Notes: generated by a model from the letters alone, not told the origin. A stretch of 64,000 nt of DNA from Aphrophora alni (GCA_963513935.1 OY740776.1:7098724-7162723); one strand, 5' to 3'. Positions 11,701-24,630 are shown, counted from the first letter of the stretch. Program-made: numbers and translations.

Positions 11701-13620
11701 TTTCGTATTTAAAAAAAAAAAATTAATAATCTTACAACTAATATAATTAACATATTTCAACTAAATGGATGATTAATTTGTGAATGTGATAATTATGAGA
11801 CGAATACAATATGGATGCCTTTATGGAAATTTTTAATAAACAATGGGTAAATTCACTATTGTTTTTTTCTTTGTTTGAAAATTTTGACTTTTTTAAAGTT
11901 ATTAAAGTTCAAAACTTTTGAAGTTAAAATAGGCCTAGACTGATAATTGTTGTTTGATGTATATTGATTGATTTGTTGTCATTCACCAAATAAAGTACAT
12001 TATTTTACTTACAGTTATGGAATATTTATCAGTTCATAGCTAGTTCAAATTCAAATCTTTTTCATTATAAGATTAGATTATAGATTATTGGTTATAGATT
12101 ATTGATTATTGGATACAAATTTTTAATACACAGTATTGTATGATATTCAATACTTTTAAATTAATATTCTTGTCACGCCTTCTTGTTTTAACACTCAAAC
12201 CAGCCTTCTTTTCCTTCTTCTGTTTACAACTTTTTACTTTTTTGCTGTTATTATTCACTTTCCTTTTATTACATGTTACATTATAAATTTATAAATTAAA
12301 ATTATTATACTGTATGATTATTTACAACTTTATTTTTGTGAGGTTTTATCCTTTTATTTATAACTGTTGAATTTCGTATAATCACACTTTAAGTTTGTAA
12401 TCAATCCAATAATTCATTCTTAAGATATTGAGTAATAAAAAAACACAGCATGGAAATTTTACTACAGTAATAATACTTTTTTTTACTATGTAATTGTAAA
12501 AGTAAATAATTTCATTACCAGATTTAAAAGTGGAGCAGCAATAAACATCATAGTCATAGAGCAGGCAACCAAACCTAACCTCTTCCTGCTAATTATATCA
12601 TTCTCTTCCCATTGGAAATAAGCAAACAGAACTAATATGAAAACAATAACTCCTAATACCTGTCTTTGCACTGCGTTCTGAAATAAAGAAAAACACATAT
12701 TTAGTAGGTTTATAAAATATCAAAACATCAGAAGTACAAACGCTGTTTGATAAGTCACTGAGTCTGACAAGATGTGGCTCTAAAATCACAAAATTTCGTT
12801 TGATTATTTTTTTATCATCTTATTTGGTTATACACACAAAGTTTTTAATAAATCTGTTTATTGCAACAATTTTGACAGTTATTGAAAGCAGATAAGTTTA
12901 TGTTTCTTTGCTGTAATGTTAGAAATTTTATGTGCTACTTTTTGCATGATAAAACTACAAGGAAATTGAAGAAAAGCTAAAAAGCGTTACGGGCATTCTG
13001 CGTTATGATTTTGGTTATGGTTATTGCAGACATGTGATCTGGTGCAGTGACGCTTGTTTTTCAAAGAGGCAGACTGACTTGTGATAGTTTTTTTTTTCTT
13101 TTCCAAATTAATCGATGGAGATTATGTGAATCTCAAAACATAGTCATCACGAGTGTTCCAATTTATGGAACCATATTTTACATTCATCAAAATACATTCA
13201 CCAGGAAAATCTACTGTTTTGACTGTTCTTTCATTTTTTGAGTGTAGTAACGAATTTATTCTTCAGCAACAGGTACATATCGCCCAATTTGAATTGCGCT
13301 TAAACATGTACAAACACTGCTTCAAAATAGTTGTGTGATTTAGTTTTTGGTCAACTATGAGTAAACATGTCATCCATCTTTCCGACAGATTTCTCATACA
13401 CTAATATTCATGCAGGATATTAAAAACAAGTTCATCTGATATAATTACCATCTCATGTACTACCTCGTGTATCTTCACTATAATGATATCTTAGTTCAGG
13501 TTATAAATAAACTATTGCCTCAGGGTATCGTATCATCAATCATAAGATCCTAACCACCACCAAAATAGTCACACAACTCAAACTGCCCATCGTATAACCC
13601 ATTTCATCCATCAAACCTAA

Positions 13621-13666
<46 letters not shown>

Positions 13667-16600
13667 AAATGAAATTGTAACTCATATAATTTAAGAAAAT
13701 ATTCTGTCCACAAATGTGTATTAAAATGTAGTGTTAAATATACAATATAATAAACAAGCGGAGAAGAAGAAATAAGAAAAAAGGTTGTTACAAAAAGGGA
13801 AGAAAAAGAAGCCGAGAGGATTATGAGAGGGTTGTTGGTTGGACCAAGAAGGAGGAAGGAACACTTTTAAATGAGGTATCATTAAAACTGTCCCATCTTG
13901 GTGAGTGACGAACATAATAACTTTTACTTCACAAAAAGCTATAGGTATCAGCTGTAAAGGAATTCACATATTTTAAAATCAAATATTACATCGATAGATA
14001 TCTTGCAACAAAAAATTATGAATAAAAAAACTCTTAAATCAAATAACAGTGAACATTTCATAAACTTTTAATACATACATCAATAAAATAATAAAATAAT
14101 TGCTCATCATCCAATTTGTATTTCACACCGTAATAATTTCATAAATAATAATTTCTTCTTTAGTGTATCAACTGACTTAATCAGTGTTTCCTTTAAGCAG
14201 AGATTTCATTTTAGGGGAAAGAAAAACATCTACTTAGACGGGTCATCTTTATCACATTTTGTCTTGTTGTTTTAACGGTGAAAACACTCTCAGTCATTAT
14301 CACTTTATAAAATAAAAGAAGACAAAAAAGACCCCTAGCCCTCGAATATTTAAATACACCAAGATTGGAGAAGAACAAGAGTGACCTAATAGGAAAGAGA
14401 GGGATCTAACCCAATACTATGTGAAAAAGTTGTAGATCCAGCTAGGCTTCCTCAGGATTGTACTCACCATAGCATGCTCCTAAGGGCCACAATAGATCTA
14501 TAAAGATTGCAATGGATAGGAAGCTGTTGAACCCCTTTGATAATCCTTTCCTAAACAGCTCTTATGATGAAAATTTTTAGAGTTAGTCATTTTTGACACC
14601 TAGTATCTAGATAAGGTTCAATGTCTTACTTAATTATAGACAAATAAGAAATGTAATTATTGTTGTGAGATAAAGCAGATGTGTAAGAGATCAAATCCAC
14701 AGGTGAAGCCTGTTTACACAACAATTATATGCTAGCCTGAACTGATAACACAAATTTTCATGCACAACTTTTATCACTGTATGACTGAAATATTGAAACC
14801 TTTGCTAAACGATATAAAATATAACATCGGAAATTTTCTATTCAACAAACTATTTTTTAAACATTTTTACTTTCTCACATATGGAAGTATAAAAAAAATT
14901 AAGTGATTGGTCAAATAATCGAAGTCGAGTTTTTAGTGAATATATCCATTTGAGGTCCCTGTTTAAAAAAAAAAAAAAAAGTCATTTTTGGAATAATACA
15001 GTATAACAAACACACAGAACACAATTCTCACAAAAAATACGCCTAAGTATCAGACACTTTTCAACGACAAGGTCGTCCACAATTTTTTGTGAGAATTGTG
15101 TTCTGTGTGTTTGCTGTACTGTATAATTTTTCTCATAAGTCAAGCTCAACATTTATTATAAATTTTGGAATAATGTTTTCATTTGTGCAGTGCTCTACAA
15201 CCCAAAAATGACTGTGGACTGATTTTAATAAAATTTGGTACGTGGGCATATTTGGCCCATATCTTGGGACTTTTTCATTTTTTGATCTCAAAATTTGAGT
15301 TACTTGTCATAAGGAAAAAATTTACAATTTCTCAAAATTGACTCTAACAAGTTTGATCGAGTGTAACCTCTAAGGAAAACATTTTCGTAACCACCTCTCC
15401 AAAAATGCTAGTTCAAGGGTTATCGGCAAAAAACTAAAACATTAGCCATGACGTGGTTATAAAAGACAAAGTTTCTCAAAATCAACTGTAACGATTTCAT
15501 CTGAATTTTAGTGAATATTTAGTAAACCAAACCTCTGTGCAAAATTACATGAAAAAGAAAACAAACATTGCGATTAGGGAATATTCGAATAATCGGCACA
15601 AAAAAAAGAACCTTAATTGCTGTCGTTAAAAACTCAATTTTAATCAGATACAATTTACGTTGTGGATGCATTTATGATAGCTGAAACAAGTTCCGGCCCT
15701 ATTATTAAAAAAAAAAAAAAAAAAAAAATTCAAAGGCATCATTAACGGTTAATTTTCACTTTTAGACGACAACTACTGAACAGAGATTTGGGAAGTTCGT
15801 GTTGGTTTTGGAGGATCGCTGAATGAGAAATCTAGTGTAATGTTTTTGCACCATTTAATAGCTTTCCTTAATAGCTGATCAGAACTTATTTTCAGAATAT
15901 CCCGTATAGTTAAAATATCCATACTTGCCTTCCGTGCTGTGTAGAGATAAAATGCAACTATGTATGACATCATTAGAAGCATGCCCACTGTGTTAACAAG
16001 AACTATGTTGGAGTCTTTAATCATGGAGCCGTAGCTGAACCACAAGCAACTTCTGTAAAATATTTAACTGTTATAAATTAATATGAAGCACACAAGTTTA
16101 AATCATGATTTGTAATCATTTTTACATTAGATCATATTTATCATATAAGTAATCATTTTAAAGACAAACGAAATTTAAATTATACAGCTTATACAGTATA
16201 TAGGATGATTGACAAAGAGATTTTCTGGACCTGTTCTACTGATAAAAATAAAGAAAAAAGTTTGTAAATATAGGTCCGAAAATACTTAATTTCCTGTCTA
16301 TCCGATATTTTGTCATATTAAATAATATATAATATATTGTTTAAACTGATGACCGACGGTACTTCATAGAATTCCATATTATACAAATAAAACACACACA
16401 AATTCTATTGTTAAATTCTACAATTTATTAGTTTTAAACGATCAAACAGAATTCTTGTCTTTTTCCCCACTACTTCAACCTTTGTCAAAGCATGTTTAAA
16501 AATAGTTTATGACTCACTGGGTTTCCCAGCTATAGATTCCATTATCATGTAACGGGACTTGTGGGCTTGGTCTCAAAGGTGTGTATAATTCTTGTTAGGT

Positions 16601-19600
16601 TATTTAGTCTTTGTAAGCCTCGTCATTACCGTAACTGGCGAAATCGTGGTCAGATAGAGCAATAAATTGTAGAATTTAACAAAAGAATTTATGTGTGTTT
16701 TATTTGTATATAAATAACTTTGGAAATAGATAAGATATGAGTTCAAATTTGGTACACACATTTTTATTAGCGTACAAACAATAATGACTTTATTTTGTAT
16801 ATTTTCAAAATGACGGCCGTTAAAAATATTTAACTTTGAATATCTCGGAAACCGTTAACTTTACTAAAAATGTAAAAGACAAAAAAGATTCCTCTTTAAA
16901 CAAAACTTTTTAATTCTTTTTAGTAAGTTAAAGCAAAACCAAGTTATAAACAACTACAAATTAAATTTCTCGGTAAGGGTAAAATTTCTTAAGTATTAAA
17001 GCAATTTTTGGTTTGTTTTGAATTTTCTAATTTCTGTATCTTCACGACAATACAATTCCTTTATTCATAAGACTTAAAATAAAAAGATTCAGAGATAAAA
17101 TTAATAGAATTCAAATTATATATCAAATCTAAAATCAATATGTTTATTTTGAAAAAAAAAAAAAAAAAAAGGTGGATTGACGAGAAACTAAGCATTTTCG
17201 AATCTATGTTTATTTGAACTTATTTCTTATTATTTTTTTAAATTTAGTTTCTTCGTAAATCACATGTAGAATCTTAAAATCTAGATTAAAATTAAAATCT
17301 GTTAAATTATATGTTTAAACTGGTTGGAAAAACAAGATTATTCATAAGCCTTCACCATGTTCACTTAACCAAATTTATTTCTATATTTGTTTATATAACC
17401 AAGTTAGATGAAACTTTCCAAGGTAGTTTATACTATGCCATTTTTTTCTGTTACATTTTCTTTACCAACAATGGGGAATATATATTTTTTGGCTGGTAAA
17501 TGAGATCATTAAATATTGGGAAATGAATGACCTGTGAATGAGGGTGCACACTTCATAGGTGAGAGGCAGGATTTGGAATCCTAGCCCTATTACAATAAAA
17601 ACAACAACAAAAAACAGGTCATTACCATAAAAAAGGTTGTTAACATTATTTTCTTAAAATGTTACGTAATCTAAATGGGAATTTTATCAAAATACAATCT
17701 ATATTCTTAAATTGCAATTCAAATTAAAGTAATTGGAACAAAAACTAAATAAACTTACGAAAGAAATCCAGCAATAAATGGAAATGAAGATAAATCTGTT
17801 GTAGCACCTTTTTTTATAAATTTCTGACAAACTAACCTGAAAAAAAAAAGGAAATTTATTTTATAGACATTGTAAATAAATTAAATTTTATAAAATTTAA
17901 GATCAATATAATATACTACTAGTGACATGTTACGAAAAATGTAATAATAATAATATTCTGTGTCGGAAACCTAGACTATAGAAACATTATAGACATTGTG
18001 TATCCTAGTTAATTACCAAGAATTAATTTCTAGCAATATCTGGTTTATCCTTTTTGAGGAGGCAGATCCTAATATTGAAAATAATTTATAAATCTACTAC
18101 CAGCTTTTATACTGGCTTGTTAAGAGCTTCATCACGAAACATTTGCAATGGTTTGGGCAAATAATGAGAATAGAGGAAATCAGAATACTTAGAATAACAC
18201 TAAAGGGCAGTACAAAAAAGAAGATCTGCAGGACGGCTATGAACATGATGAAAGGTTAAAATTCAGGAGAATATACAAGCCAAGGGGAGACTGATAGGAA
18301 GAGAGAGCTGGTGTGGAGAGATTGTCGGGAATGGAAGAGGTTGTGCCAGACGATCTACTACGACACAAATGTCCAGAAGTGATGATGTTAATTTAGATTA
18401 ATTTTTACTTATCAGAAAAATAAATTGTAAAATAATTTTGACTCTTGCAAATTAAAAAAAAAAAAAAAAAAAGTTTTCAAGATATTTGACGGGATAAAAA
18501 ATGTCAAATTGCGAAGATAAAACAATTTTCCTTTACTTTTCTCATATTTAAATACCGTTTTGAAATCCTATGGGTCTAAATGACTTTTGAATTGATATCT
18601 ATCATATGTACAGATGTCTAAAGCCCAATTGTGTGGACCGATTTTCATCAAATTTGATATTCTTGCCATATAGGACAGTATTTTTTAATTTTTTTAATCA
18701 CTCGATATTTGGAGGTAAATGTGACAACTAAAGATTTTCTCAAAATTGGTTCAAATGATTTTGATCAAATATTGCTCAAATGCAACCTATACAGACTCAG
18801 AAAAATGTATTGCTCGCCATCTTTCTAAAAAATACCCGTTCATAAAAAAAAAAAAAAAAAAAAAATCAGTCATGAGCAGTTTTAAAATATACAATTTCTC
18901 AAAAACAGCTTTACCAAAAATTTTAATGAAAGTGAAGACTAATGTCCCAAATCCATTTACAAAATTGCAAATAAAAACAACATGGTTAGGAATAATTAAA
19001 AAAAAAATAAAAATGATACTTGACAACAGTAATTAAAAGTTTGATTTTGATCAAATACAATTTACATTGAGAATGTAAACAATCAAAACAGGTTTAGGCC
19101 CTTATTTTAATATGTTAAAAAAAAATTAAAGACAAAGTTCATGTTTCATTTCAATTTTTAATTGACAACTTCCAAACTGACACTTTTGCTGACAATCAAT
19201 TTTGATTAATGTTTATTTAGGTTTTTAATAATGTTGCAGTGAGAAAGTTTGTGCAACGTTTTTGCACCATTTGTTAATTATGATTTTTTTTTATATAAGC
19301 AAAGATTCAAATCTTATTACAAAATATAAAATCTAAATAAAAATGCGTCCATTTGAAATTAAATTGTTAAGAAAATAAACAGATACCAAACTAAGCAACC
19401 TAAAATTAAAAGAAACTAAAATATGCTGTTTTTAACTTTTGATTTATTTAGACCACCTTAAAATATTTAGCAATTATGCCACTTGAATCACACTTTATAT
19501 ATGGATACCTATTTGTTTAAATTGAAAATTTACAAATTGTTTAATACAATTCCAGTCCAATTACATATTTTTCAATAAAATAAAGCAAAGTGCAATACAC

Positions 19601-21814
19601 AAACTCTAAAAAGAAAATATAATTGTTCTGAAAGAGGAGTTATATTCATCAAATGATAAAGTCAACAGAATAATCAGTTTTCAAACAAATAATTAAACCA
19701 GAGTTTGAATAACTCATTTGAATTAGAAGTACGTGCAAGTAACGTACAATAGTAAACATTTGAAATGCAATAAACATACCTAATTAACCAAGGTCTAATT
19801 GATATATATGACTAATTGTTAAACTAATATGCCTATGTATAACTTGACAATGTCTACTGCACTGTGTTTTATCTCTCTTTCTGTATAAAACACGATGTTA
19901 CTCTGTGTCCATTTGTAAGCTTATAACTAGAGAACCGCTAGTCCAATTTTAATACAGTTTTCTTTCTTACGTAGGTATGATATTTGGTCATGTTTTAATC
20001 CATGTTTGATTCAAATTGATTTATTAATTCCTAAGTTATAATTATATTTGTCTGCATTGGTAATACGAAAACCAGAATTTTCAACATTTAAAAAAAGATT
20101 TTCAATGAAAAAATGTATATGATATGAACACTAGAAATCAAAATTTTTTGAAATATGCACAGTATTTTCCAAGTTATAACCATTTCTTGTTTTTAAAATT
20201 GGGACTTCCAGATTTTCACTGTTTCCAGCATTTTCTTAAAATATTTAGCAATAACGTATACTTTATCAGTGACAAAGTTGGTATATATAATTTAAACGCT
20301 AATTAGAACTGAAAACTTTTTTTTAAAATCAGTACAGTAGTTGTAAAGTTTCAACAATTTCGTACTAGCCCAATATTCAAGAAGAAATTCATATTCCAGT
20401 ATATTTCAACATATGTTTTTATCAATATGGAAGTTGGTAGTCCTACCAATTATAAACAGTTTATTATTATCATTTTACTGTACGTTTGACATATTTGTTT
20501 AATAAAAAACACATGTTGTCAGTTTATAACTTGAATATTGGTGATCTGTTTTTTATGAAATTTTCTTTTAATATACAGGTATCGCATCTTATTGAGGTAT
20601 CTTTTTTATTATTTATAGAAGGTTTAACTATTTTGTATGCTGGGTTAGACAAATGAAAGGGAAATCCCTCAATAAATGACATGCTTATTCCCTTATATAT
20701 TTAATGTAATTATTAGTCAGACTTCCAAGCGGGCCTAGTTGGGGATGCATCTAGTAAATTATAAATCAAAAATGAAACAAGTTAACAAGTGTCACCATAG
20801 TCCTATTATCCAAATAAAAACCATATTTAGTTTACATAATTCAGACAACTTCACTCGCTATGCTCATGTAGGTCACTCTGCTTTGATAAGTTTCATAAAT
20901 GAGCAAATATCATTTTATTAGGAAACCCAGAAAATATATAGGTGTAATTGTAAATAATTAACATTTGTGTTTATCTCACACTGATAATACTACATGTAAA
21001 CATTGTAGGACTAGAAAGAGAAGACAAATTACTACAAAAATTAGGCAATTTTAAAATGTTCACTTATTAAAAGTACTGTAGTATCATTCAAGTTAGGAAC
21101 AAATTTATATCCGAGTTATATCTGTAATTAGTACCTTTAACAGTTGTAGTGATACAATTAACCCAATTGTGTGTATAAGTCTGACATTATTTTTTGTATC
21201 AAGCGAACTGGAAGAGAATGACGTAGTTTAATTAAAGTTACCTTGGTTTATTTACAAATTAAAACTATCATTTTCATGAAATATAAGTTATAAATAATAT
21301 TACAAGTATCAAAACCATCACATTTAAATAAAAAATAAAACGCTTACTATGACATTTAATGTTCAAGCATTTCATTCTATAACACATAAATTATGAGATT
21401 TAATGTGTTGAAATAAGCCTACTCACCAAAATCTTTTTAAAACACCTTTTATGGTTAAAAATTAAGTTTTCAGGGCAAAAAATTAGGTTTTCTTTTTTTT
21501 AAAACAGACTTAATAGTTACTAATTTTTAAGTGAACATTCATTACTTATATGTCAACCTACCAATTCCACATGAAATTTACTAATTACACTTTTTAGTTT
21601 TCATATTTTGACTTTCATAGAATAAAAATGGATTACAAAGAAAATTTTTATTTTTATTTCCTAGGTATTCCAGTTCAAGCATTATACATTCAAACTTTCC
21701 TACACTTTTAAAAATCATGATATATTTTGATACTTACATTCCGGAGAAAAACTGGAGAATTGTACTGACGGAAGCTGTAGTGGCGATCAGTTCTTTATAT
21801 TCGGTGTAAGGCAT
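8628..21814 (-). CDS. SWEET1: SWEET-family sugar transporter (MtN3/saliva), 3' end missing
   Basis: Five minus-strand exons join in frame: 21814-21738, 17836-17759, 16052-15929, 12677-12519 and 8747-8628. They give 186 residues of an expected ~220. SWEETs are seven-helix facilitators that move mono- or disaccharides across membranes down their gradient. The protein starts MPYTEYKEL. The first MtN3/saliva repeat carries SFPFIAGFLSSCLWFSYGSM and IVLVNTVGM. The second carries LGLVACSMTMM, ESLPFPII and SAQWFFYGIILDDPFLQ, all family hallmarks. The four introns have matching phases (2, 2, 0, 0); the third uses a GC donor. The final exon, expected to encode the seventh helix and tail, was not found and may lie further left or beyond the window. 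The family call is firm; orthology to SWEET1/slv is likely because animals usually have few copies. Confidence 0.93.
8964..9218. repeat. Direct duplication, ~155 bp period
   Basis: The segment from 8964 (AATCAATCACAACACA, then GAATCCCCACAAATAAACT and ACAGCTGTTATAAATTCTC) recurs from 9121 with scattered substitutions. It lies in the intron between SWEET exons 4 and 5. Confidence 0.7.
9862..10280. repeat. Dispersed repeat, related to 48320-49200
   Basis: Shared phrases include CAGGCTTTCTGAACTCC, GTATATCACTACTT, TTTTTGACAATAACTTCGCT and ACATGCAGAATTGAAATGTG. They occur in the same order at 48340-49190. No terminal structure or reading frame was recognised. Confidence 0.6.
10738..10935 (+). repeat. 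Family A repeat (left-arm copy)
   Basis: This is a copy of a dispersed sequence with the phrases AGAGAACAAGAGTTAAT, GAAAGAGAGGGATCTAACCC and GTGTAGATCC. Other copies lie at 14300, 33890, 35235 and 51905-52725, several of them as inverted pairs. Confidence 0.7.
10956..11087 (+). mobile_element. Solo LTR, internally deleted (LTR family 1)
   Basis: The sequence begins TGTGGCCCAGCCAAGGAGCC and ends GGAGACGGTCACA. It is flanked by the 4-bp duplication TATC (10952-10955 and 11088-11091). Both ends match the longer solo LTR at 37411-37949, but about 400 bp of the middle are missing. TG..CA ends and a 4-bp duplication fit Ty3/gypsy-type elements. Confidence 0.85.
11388..11624. repeat. Fold-back, ~83 bp near-perfect arms
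   Basis: The arms 11388-11470 and 11541-11624 are near-perfect reverse complements (core GTGCGACATGTTTCGCCG) around a 70-bp loop. The loop itself holds a smaller palindrome, GTTTACACAGACAAAA / TTTTTGTCTGTGTAA. The structure lies in a SWEET intron. The open frame at 11420-11620 runs across it and is not a gene. Confidence 0.88.
12519..12677 (-). CDS. SWEET1: SWEET exon 4
   Basis: This 53-codon phase 0 exon starts NAVQRQVLGVIVFILV and ends MMFIAAPLLNL. It covers the linker helix and the start of the second MtN3 repeat. The acceptor is TTTCAG and the donor GTAATG. Confidence 0.9.
13625..13665. repeat. (AT)n microsatellite
   Basis: An uninterrupted run of about 20 AT units. Similar runs occur at about 27480-27526, 30351-30383 and 45210-45231. 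Confidence 0.9.
14300..14510 (+). repeat. Family A repeat copy
   Basis: The copy contains GACCCCTAGCCCTCGAATA, AGAGAGGGATCTAACCCAA and GTAGATCCAGCTAG, then CACCATAGCATGCTCCTAAG. Only the left arm of the family is evident. Confidence 0.7.
14999..15118. repeat. Fold-back, ~38 bp arms
   Basis: AACACACAGAACACAATTCT near 15008 is repeated inverted near 15092-15112 (AGAATTGTGTTCTGTGTGTT), with about 40 bp between the arms. It resembles a small hairpin MITE and lies in a SWEET intron. Confidence 0.8.
15170..15870 (-). repeat. Family B repeat copy next to SWEET exon 3
   Basis: This is a ~700 bp dispersed repeat. Its outer ends carry TGCAGTGCTCTACAACCCAA and (reading leftward) AATGGTGCAAAAACATTACA. 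It includes an internal A-run at about 15706-15728. It abuts SWEET exon 3, whose open frame continues into it by chance. Confidence 0.75.
15929..16052 (-). CDS. SWEET1: SWEET exon 3, ending at a GC donor
   Basis: This exon encodes SCLWFSYGSMIKDSNIVLVN and VGMLLMMSYIVAFYLYTARK, covering helices two and three. It enters in phase 2 after TTTTACAG. The frame remains open past 15929, but only a splice at AAG|GCAAGT, a GC donor, joins exon 4 in frame and restores family alignment (YTARK then NAVQRQ). Confidence 0.88.
16371..16713. repeat. Fold-back, ~55 bp arms
   Basis: The left arm at about 16378-16430 (ACAAATAAAACACACACAAA...TTCTACAATTTATT) is inverted at about 16661-16713, around a ~230 bp loop. 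It lies in the intron between SWEET exons 2 and 3. Confidence 0.75.
17759..17836 (-). CDS. SWEET1: SWEET exon 2
   Basis: This 78-nt exon, phase 2 to phase 2, encodes LVCQKFIKKGATTDLSSFPF and IAGFLS, the end of helix 1 and the start of helix 2. It follows a long pyrimidine tract and TTTCAG; the donor is GTAAGT. Confidence 0.9.
18590..19275 (-). repeat. Family B repeat copy
   Basis: The copy has GTGGACCGATTTTCATCAAA near its left end and TTTGCACCATTTG at its right end, plus an internal A-run at 18843-18864. The open frames here follow the A-run and are artefacts. Confidence 0.7.
19276..21737. other. SWEET intron 1, no recognised feature
   Basis: This is AT-rich intron sequence. No conserved coding segment, inverted repeat or mobile-element terminus was recognised by eye between the family B copy and the first coding exon. 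Confidence 0.5.
21738..21814 (-). CDS. SWEET1: SWEET exon 1 (start codon)
   Basis: The exon starts ATGCCTTACACC in the context TTTTACAATGC and encodes MPYTEYKELIATTASVSTIL, then QFFSGM split over the intron. The donor is GTAAGTA. A strong acceptor (poly-T, then TAG) lies at 21844, so 21815-21843 is probably 5' untranslated and a separate leader exon is expected upstream. Confidence 0.88.
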
Positions 21815-21843
21815 TGTAAAAGAGTTTCCAAATCAAATATCTT

Positions 21844-23983
21844 CTAAAAAAATAAAAGGATAAAATTTTAGCTTATACATAAGTATACATTGTTAGGTCA
21901 GTAGTAACTTATTACTGGATTCAATTTCTATATTTCTTCAGAGACATTTATTAAGTAACATTTACAAAAAGTTTCAATCTAGACTACTGAAAGACACAAG
22001 AAGGCAATAACTGTAACATAGATAAAATATGAGTTCTTGAACGTTGTCTTGTTAAAATAATTTTTTAAATAGAAATAGGTAGAGTAGGCTTATGCTATGT
22101 TTATTTTATTTATCTTTGTAATAAGAAACAAAATGTGACACACATACTCCGAAGGTCAAAGAAATAAAGGTATAAAAATAAAATTCTTCAACATCTTTTA
22201 AAATGGAGAACGTGTTTAAAATAGTTTTTTTTTTATTAAGTAACTTCTTATCTGAAAGTCTAAAATCAACCTTACTGTTTATAGTCTACAACAATCTTAG
22301 ACAAATGGTCAAGTCACTAAGGAATGAAATTTTAAGATATAAATTTAATCAAAATAAGCAGTAAAAATGATATTAGTCATAATTTCATCAAATGAAACAT
22401 GTTGGTAGTCAACACAATTTCACACACAACTCTCATTTAATAGACACGATATTGTATAATTTTGTTCTTTAAAAAATAAGGCATCAAATTGTTATTAAAT
22501 AGTATTAATTCAGTTGTATAGTTTATTTACAGAAGACAGAATTATTGAAGCAACTGTATAAATAGTAAATATAACCTAGAATTGTAAAATGTAAGTAAAT
22601 TATGCTAGACGTTGGTTAGAATACTTTCAAAATTCTTAAAACTGATAGGCCTATATTGTTTGGAATCATTTGCTATTACTATGAATCTAACTATTGTTTA
22701 ATAGAGAAGAACTTTATGGCAAGACATCACAGCTACTGATAGGTTATTGGGAATATTGTAACTAATATAATTACCATGATAAATTGTTCTTATACTACAT
22801 ATATCTACACTTACCAATGAAATAACTTAGTACAGCCTAATGTTAATAGGCTATATCAGATCTATTTTATGAAGAAAAAAATATTTAGTAGCAGATGGTT
22901 TACCAGCTCGGTTTTTCTACATCTGTAGAAATTCCAGTGATAGTGCAGTTCATACCCTATGTCCATTCTTCTTTACAAGTAAGGAAGGGCTAGTTTTAAT
23001 TTCTAGTTGCAAATATATTGAAGAGTTTAAATAAGAGATCTAAGGCTATATTTAATAATTATTCTTGTGTTATTCAGAATGGACTTAAAAGCTGCAAAGT
23101 CCCCATGAGGTATGGTACACAATGTTCGGTTATAACACAAATTCTACAGGACAAATAGAGGTCTTGCAGTTGGACAAGAAGTCATAAATACAGAAATATA
23201 ACTCCCATTTTTTTTAAACAGAATTAAAAAACATGGTTTATTAATCCTGAATATTTGAATGATATCTAACTAATTAGCTAGTCTAATCTTAACTGTTGAA
23301 CAGGTAAATTGCCTTCAAATTTAATTTTCATATTATTATACTGGAATTATAAATTTGGTACCTTGAAATTAATAGGCTGTATTTTATTTACACATTTTTT
23401 CTATCCTAATTTATTAAACTCTCACTTATTTTTTGAAAATTAGATAGTTGAAATTAGTATGTCAACATTTGTCTATTTGCTTACTTTCTAAAACTGTTAC
23501 ACAAACTTATTACAGGTAATAATAAAACAAATTTTACCTGAATAAAATTTCATAGAATTTAAATTGCAAATGCAAAGTGAAACGTAAACATTAAATTTAT
23601 TGTTTACACTGTTGTCTCATCACTCATCACTGCACTAAATTTGATAGGTTAGCTGTTAGCCAATCAACCTTCTTACCATTAGTTTCCACATTCCACAATG
23701 TAATAATCATTTGTTATCAATATGGTTCAAGTTCAAGAGAATTAAGGCTTACAAAACATATGATCAAAAGAACACATTGTAAAAACACATGTCTCTGGTA
23801 AATGATAGGTTTTTAGTGTGGTTGGTACTACTGCTTGGTTTCGTTAACGTCATACTCATATCTTGAACCAGGTGTTTTTGTTTACCAATAAGTTTTGTTT
23901 GGTTATGTGACATGTGTATTAAACATATATTATAAAACTCATGTAAATGATTTTCTACTAGTATTAATCTGGACCTCATCATT
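21844..23983. other. Gene-free stretch between the SWEET start and the possible NSUN6 start
   Basis: This interval should hold the leader exon and promoter of the SWEET gene. A possible minus-strand donor (CAG then GTAAAATTT) lies near 23537. No TATA box or CpG-rich promoter could be assigned. The 72-codon minus frame at 23982-23764 shows no recognised similarity. Confidence 0.4.
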
Positions 23984-24142
23984 ATGTATTATTTACCTTT
24001 TAAAAGATGTGTAAATATTTTAGAATACTTTCCGAATAGTATTTATGAAAATATCACATGTGACTCTGTATCTGACATGAACTTGGTTCGTGGTAATTAC
24101 AATATTTTGTATGGTATTATTCTCCAGAGCTATAATATGTGA
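23984..24142 (+). CDS. Candidate NSUN6 first coding exon, uncertain
   Basis: A plus-strand frame starts ATG at 23984 (MYYLPFKRCVNILEYFPNS) and runs 52 codons. It is placed upstream of the first certain NSUN6 exon, where about 50 N-terminal residues are missing. FPNS is weakly reminiscent of FPKIS in the human N terminus. No strong donor gives the phase 0 needed at 25799 (GTTCGT after MNL is weak), and a linking exon may be missing. It could be a chance frame. Confidence 0.25.
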   Translation: MYYLPFKRCVNILEYFPNSIYENITCDSVSDMNLVRGNYNILYGIILQSYNM

Positions 24143-24419
24143 TAGTTTTAAATTCAATTTCAACCATAAATATTATATTAGAGATTCAAGAAATTAATGT
24201 AGGCAATTATGATTGGAAAATCAATTATTATAACCCACTAACTTTGTAAAAATTAATTTTTCTCAGATGTGAATAAATTTGATACCAGCCAGTGAAGCTA
24301 CTTTCCATATGTAATAATTTTTTACATAATTAATAGGCTAGTGAGATATATCTATATCGATAAAAGTCAAAACCTACTGATTGATTACGAAATCTCTGGA
24401 TGTAAGAAGATGAATTTTT

Positions 24420-24630
24420 TAACATGGTATGGGGTAGGTCTGTACATGCATATTAAAGGTTTTGAAAATGTTCCACTCCAAGGGTGTTTTGTACCCTTAA
24501 ATCATATCTCTGGATCGAAGAAGGCTAGAGCTATGTATTGTATAACATGGTTTGGGGTAGGTCTGTAGACGCATTCTATGAAAGAGTTTTGAATATTCCA
24601 CTCCAAGGGTGTTTTTACCCCTAAAACAAG
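24420..24630. repeat. Two-copy direct repeat, ~122 bp period
   Basis: ACATGGTATGGGGTAGGTCT at 24421 and ACATGGTTTGGGGTAGGTCT at 24544 each lead to ATGTTCCACTCCAAGGGTGT-like sequence. The 75-codon frame at 24341-24568 spans the first copy and is not a recognised protein. Confidence 0.75.

Noticed and set aside
15773..15928. Extension of SWEET exon 3 as an open frame to 15773
   Set aside because: The added residues lie in a family B repeat, do not resemble SWEET proteins, and the GC donor at 15928 restores the family alignment in exon 4.
18746..19036. Lys-rich 96-codon frame
   Set aside because: It results from an A-run inside a family B repeat and is open on both strands.
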